In this document: positions 62,129-64,000 of the stretch, piece after piece
How positions within the stretch are numbered: position 1 is the stretch's first letter
Layout: the number at the start of each line of letters is the position of its first letter
Assembly: GCA_963771655.1 (NCBI GenBank)
Contig: CAVYUG010000001.1
Span: 392,272 to 456,271, forward strand
Source of the DNA: JAWVFM01 sp963771655
Lineage (GTDB): Bacteria; Actinomycetota; Thermoleophilia; Solirubrobacterales; 70-9
Direction of reading: 5' to 3'
DNA: 64,000 nucleotides
Program-made: the position numbers and the translations under genes
Notes under the pieces: generated by a model
Databases searched by the model: none
Told to the model about the DNA's origin: nothing
Seen by the model: only the letters and a program-made list of their open reading frames with translations

Positions 62129-62734
62129 ATGCTCAAGCGGATTAGACGCTTGCCTTCGCCGGCACTCGTGATCTCGGCCATCGCCCTGGTTATCGCGGTG
62201 GGCGGTGGCGGCTACGCGCTCGCCTCGCTCAACAGCGGCAAGGTGAAGAGGATCGCCCGAAAGCAGGCCGACAAGGAGATCAGAAAGAAGGCTTCCGGCC
62301 TCTCGGTCGCCCACGCAGTCACCGCGAACAGCGCGACCAACGCGACCACGGTCGGCGGCGAGACGGTGAAGGAGTTCTTCATGAAGGGTCCGGCGAACAC
62401 CGCTACCACGGTGATCCTTCACCTCGACGGGCTCAGCATCTCGGCCGGCTGCAACGGGACCACCCAACCGATCGTTCTCGCCAACGGCGACACGATCGAC
62501 ACCCAGCTCAAGGTGCACGGAGTCAGCGGAGGTTCCCCGTTCTCAAGCAGCTGGTCGAACAACGGTACGACGGCGAACCGCGACCTGACCGGGGGCATGG
62601 GCGTCGGTTCGGGCAACGGCACCTACTCGACCGCCGGAGGACAGGTGGTGAGCTTCTCCTACTCCTTCGACGTCGGCCCCACATACGGCAACTTCGACGG
62701 CTGCACGGTTGCCGGGCAGGCGATCGGAGGTTGA
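62129..62734 (+). CDS. Membrane-anchored secreted protein
   Basis: Exported protein of 201 aa. The opening MLKRIRRLPSPALVISAIAL with VIAVGGGGYALASLN is the N-terminus common in Solirubrobacterales surface proteins, followed by a basic helix (RIARKQADKEIRKK) and a beta-rich body (HLDGLSISAGCNGTTQPIVL, FDGCTVAGQAIGG) with two Cys. GGAGGAGCTC lies just before the ATG at 62129. Function unknown. Confidence 0.7.
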   Translation: MLKRIRRLPSPALVISAIALVIAVGGGGYALASLNSGKVKRIARKQADKEIRKKASGLSVAHAVTANSATNATTVGGETVKEFFMKGPANTATTVILHLDGLSISAGCNGTTQPIVLANGDTIDTQLKVHGVSGGSPFSSSWSNNGTTANRDLTGGMGVGSGNGTYSTAGGQVVSFSYSFDVGPTYGNFDGCTVAGQAIGG

Positions 62735-63003
62735 CGGGCTCGGGCTGAGTTCGCAGATAGCCCCCTCCATACCCCGAGGGGCACACCTCCAGATCGCACG
62801 GCCGACGAGGAACGGGCGCGCAACGGGCGCGACGCTCCAATCGAGCTTTAGAAAGACCGGCCCTTGCGCAGTGCCGGGCTGCCCAGAGACCTCCTTTGGC
62901 ATCTTTAGCCTTCTGAATGGGCCGACAGCGGACCGGAGGTGTCTACGTCGAGCGGATCCATGAGTTCGGAATCCCGCATGAACAACGTAAGATCGGCACC
63001 TCC

Positions 63004-63030
63004 GGCGCTTAGCTCAGTTGGGAGAGCGCC
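63004..63030 (+). other. Truncated tRNA 5' half
   Basis: GGCGCTT followed by AGCTCAGTTGGGAGAGC is the acceptor 5' strand and D-arm of a tRNA (tRNA-Val-like). The anticodon stem does not form and no matching T-arm is found downstream, so only the 5' part is present. The remainder of 62735-63284 shows no gene. Confidence 0.55.
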
Positions 63031-63284
63031 AGCTCGACAAGCACGGTGTTGACAAGCGACCGTTTCCGGCTCAACCAAGCGGTTTGCCGGACCTCTATCA
63101 GCGACTTCCAGGGCCGTCGGATACCCGCCCTCCACGCCTGATTCGATTCGATTTAGGCCGACAAACGTAGGGTCGCTGGCGGATGGTTCCTCCTGAAGCC
63201 GAGGACTAGAGCCCTGCCGCTTCGCGCGGAGAGCGGACCCTGGCGTCGCCTGAGTTAGGCCGTGGGCAAAATACCGCGGAAGTA

Positions 63285-63668
63285 ATGAAGCTGGCCACCA
63301 TCTACTTCGACGGAGGCGGGCAGAGTCCGGGCCCAGTAACGGCTGCCTGCACGGTCCAGCTGAGCGATGGCTCCTTTCAAGAGGATGTGAAGCGGTTCGA
63401 CCGAGGGACCCACAACACCGCCGAGTGGCACGCTCTGATGCTCGGCCTCCGCGTGGCGCTTAAGCACGGCGAGCGGCATGTGATGGTCAAGGGCGACTCG
63501 ATGCTCGTGGTGAAGCAAGTCAACCGCGAGTGGAAGACGAAGAATGAGGCGCTGCGCCGTCTGCGGACGCAGGCAGAGGAGCTGTTGGCACTGTTCGAGA
63601 CTTGGCGCGTCGAGTGGATTCCGCGCAAGGAGAACCGGCGCGCCGACGGGCTGGGGCGGACGCAATAA
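63285..63668 (+). CDS. RNase H-like protein
   Basis: Single-domain RNase HI-like protein (127 aa). Acidic residues of the DEDD site are seen in TIYFDGGGQSPG, HNTAEWHALMLGL, VMVKGDSMLVVKQVN and RRADGLGRT. It could degrade RNA-DNA hybrids, but such short proteins are also found near mobile DNA. ATG at 63285 has CGGAAG upstream. From 63669 to 63968 I see no clear gene, only an integrase-tail-like motif at 63903-63914. Confidence 0.82.
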   Translation: MKLATIYFDGGGQSPGPVTAACTVQLSDGSFQEDVKRFDRGTHNTAEWHALMLGLRVALKHGERHVMVKGDSMLVVKQVNREWKTKNEALRRLRTQAEELLALFETWRVEWIPRKENRRADGLGRTQ

Positions 63669-63968
63669 GCCCAAGGGCCCTGTGGGGCCGTTCGCGATTA
63701 CTCCCGTTTCGCGCGAGGACCGGAAGTGTCTGACCGGCCTCGCTGCGGCCAGACCAGGCCCGAGCCCGAGCGACCGTGCCTTGCGGGCCGGTCGAGCTCC
63801 GGTAGGCGCAAGATGCCAATCGCCTCCAGAACCAGGCGGTCCCTGTTCGACTCGAAGAGTCGCCAACGAGCAGGCACTTCTGCGGCCGCGGTGATCACGA
63901 GAAATTGGCATCTCGCCACAGTCGAGGCGGGAGAGGAATGAACAAAAAGCCGCGATTTGCAGGGAGTT

Positions 63969-64000
63969 AGGGTGAGCGAGGGGACTCGAACCCCCGACCG
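63969..64000 (-). tRNA. 3' end of tRNA-His, copy 3, cut by window end
   Basis: The last 32 bp match the tRNA-His 3' end found at 44711 and 55861 (T-arm GGGGGTTCGAGTCCCCT and acceptor end with C73). The anticodon and 5' half lie beyond the window, so this may be the intact gene or another fragment. Confidence 0.55.

Noticed and set aside
62905..63135. Minus-strand hypothetical gene over the tRNA 5' half
   Set aside because: It is produced by the antisense of the tRNA fragment; no SD or family signal.

Overview
The window comes from a high-GC actinobacterium, most likely class Thermoleophilia (Solirubrobacterales-like). The inference rests on GC-rich coding, frequent GTG and TTG starts, the ndk-maf-mreBCD-mrdA-rodA-RNase E/G-rplU-rpmA-obgE-proB/proA-nadD-rsfS gene order, and secreted proteins typical of that group. 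No lineage search could be run.

Positions 1 to about 44,700 look like chromosomal backbone. On the minus strand lie a DivIVA-like gene, rsfS, nadD and proA. Next come a thioesterase and a secreted phosphoesterase (plus), a divergent MFS/TetR pair, proB, a PQQ-type sugar dehydrogenase coupled to obgE, an ECF sigma/anti-sigma pair (sigma gene frameshifted), rpmA, rplU, RNase E/G, and the cell-shape block rodA, mrdA, mreD (frameshifted), mreC, mreB. After these follow maf, ndk, a zinc-ribbon membrane protein, a 39-residue membrane microprotein, folC and valS, then an oxidoreductase pair and clpX, clpP, tig. The backbone ends with ctaG, corA, an HD hydrolase, lemA, an HTH regulator with a striking nested operator, sigma-ogt, small secreted proteins, an acyl-CoA carboxyltransferase-like gene, an AMP ligase and an HtaA-like secreted protein.

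From 44,711 to the window end the DNA is accessory. A copy of the 3' part of a tRNA-His gene occurs at 44,711, 55,861 and 63,969, which looks like two tandem islands inserted at one tRNA attachment site. Truncated integrase tails sit beside the copies. Island 1 (about 44.9-55.8 kb) holds the main find: a lasso-peptide-like RiPP cluster. Its minus-strand operon encodes RRE (B1), leader peptidase (B2), an HPr-kinase-like kinase and a JmjC-type oxygenase, followed by a 61-residue precursor. The macrolactam synthetase runs divergently. A second plus-strand operon encodes an ABC exporter, a second HPr-kinase-like protein and a sulfotransferase, with a nucleotidyltransferase further upstream. The set predicts a peptide that is cyclised and then phosphorylated or otherwise capped, hydroxylated and possibly sulfated. 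A 40-residue MreB N-terminal mimic and a broken cupredoxin gene lie inside the cluster.

Island 2 (about 56-64 kb) is sparse. It has a glycine-rich secreted protein, a decayed IS1182-type element, frameshifted remnants, a PPOX-fold flavin/F420 protein, a membrane-anchored secreted protein and an RNase H-like protein.

Two cross-cutting patterns stand out. Several genes, including clpX, maf and the carboxyltransferase, have no ATG/GTG/TTG at their conserved N-terminus and appear to start at CTG (one perhaps at ATA). Two core genes carry apparent single-base deletions that may be biological or assembly errors.
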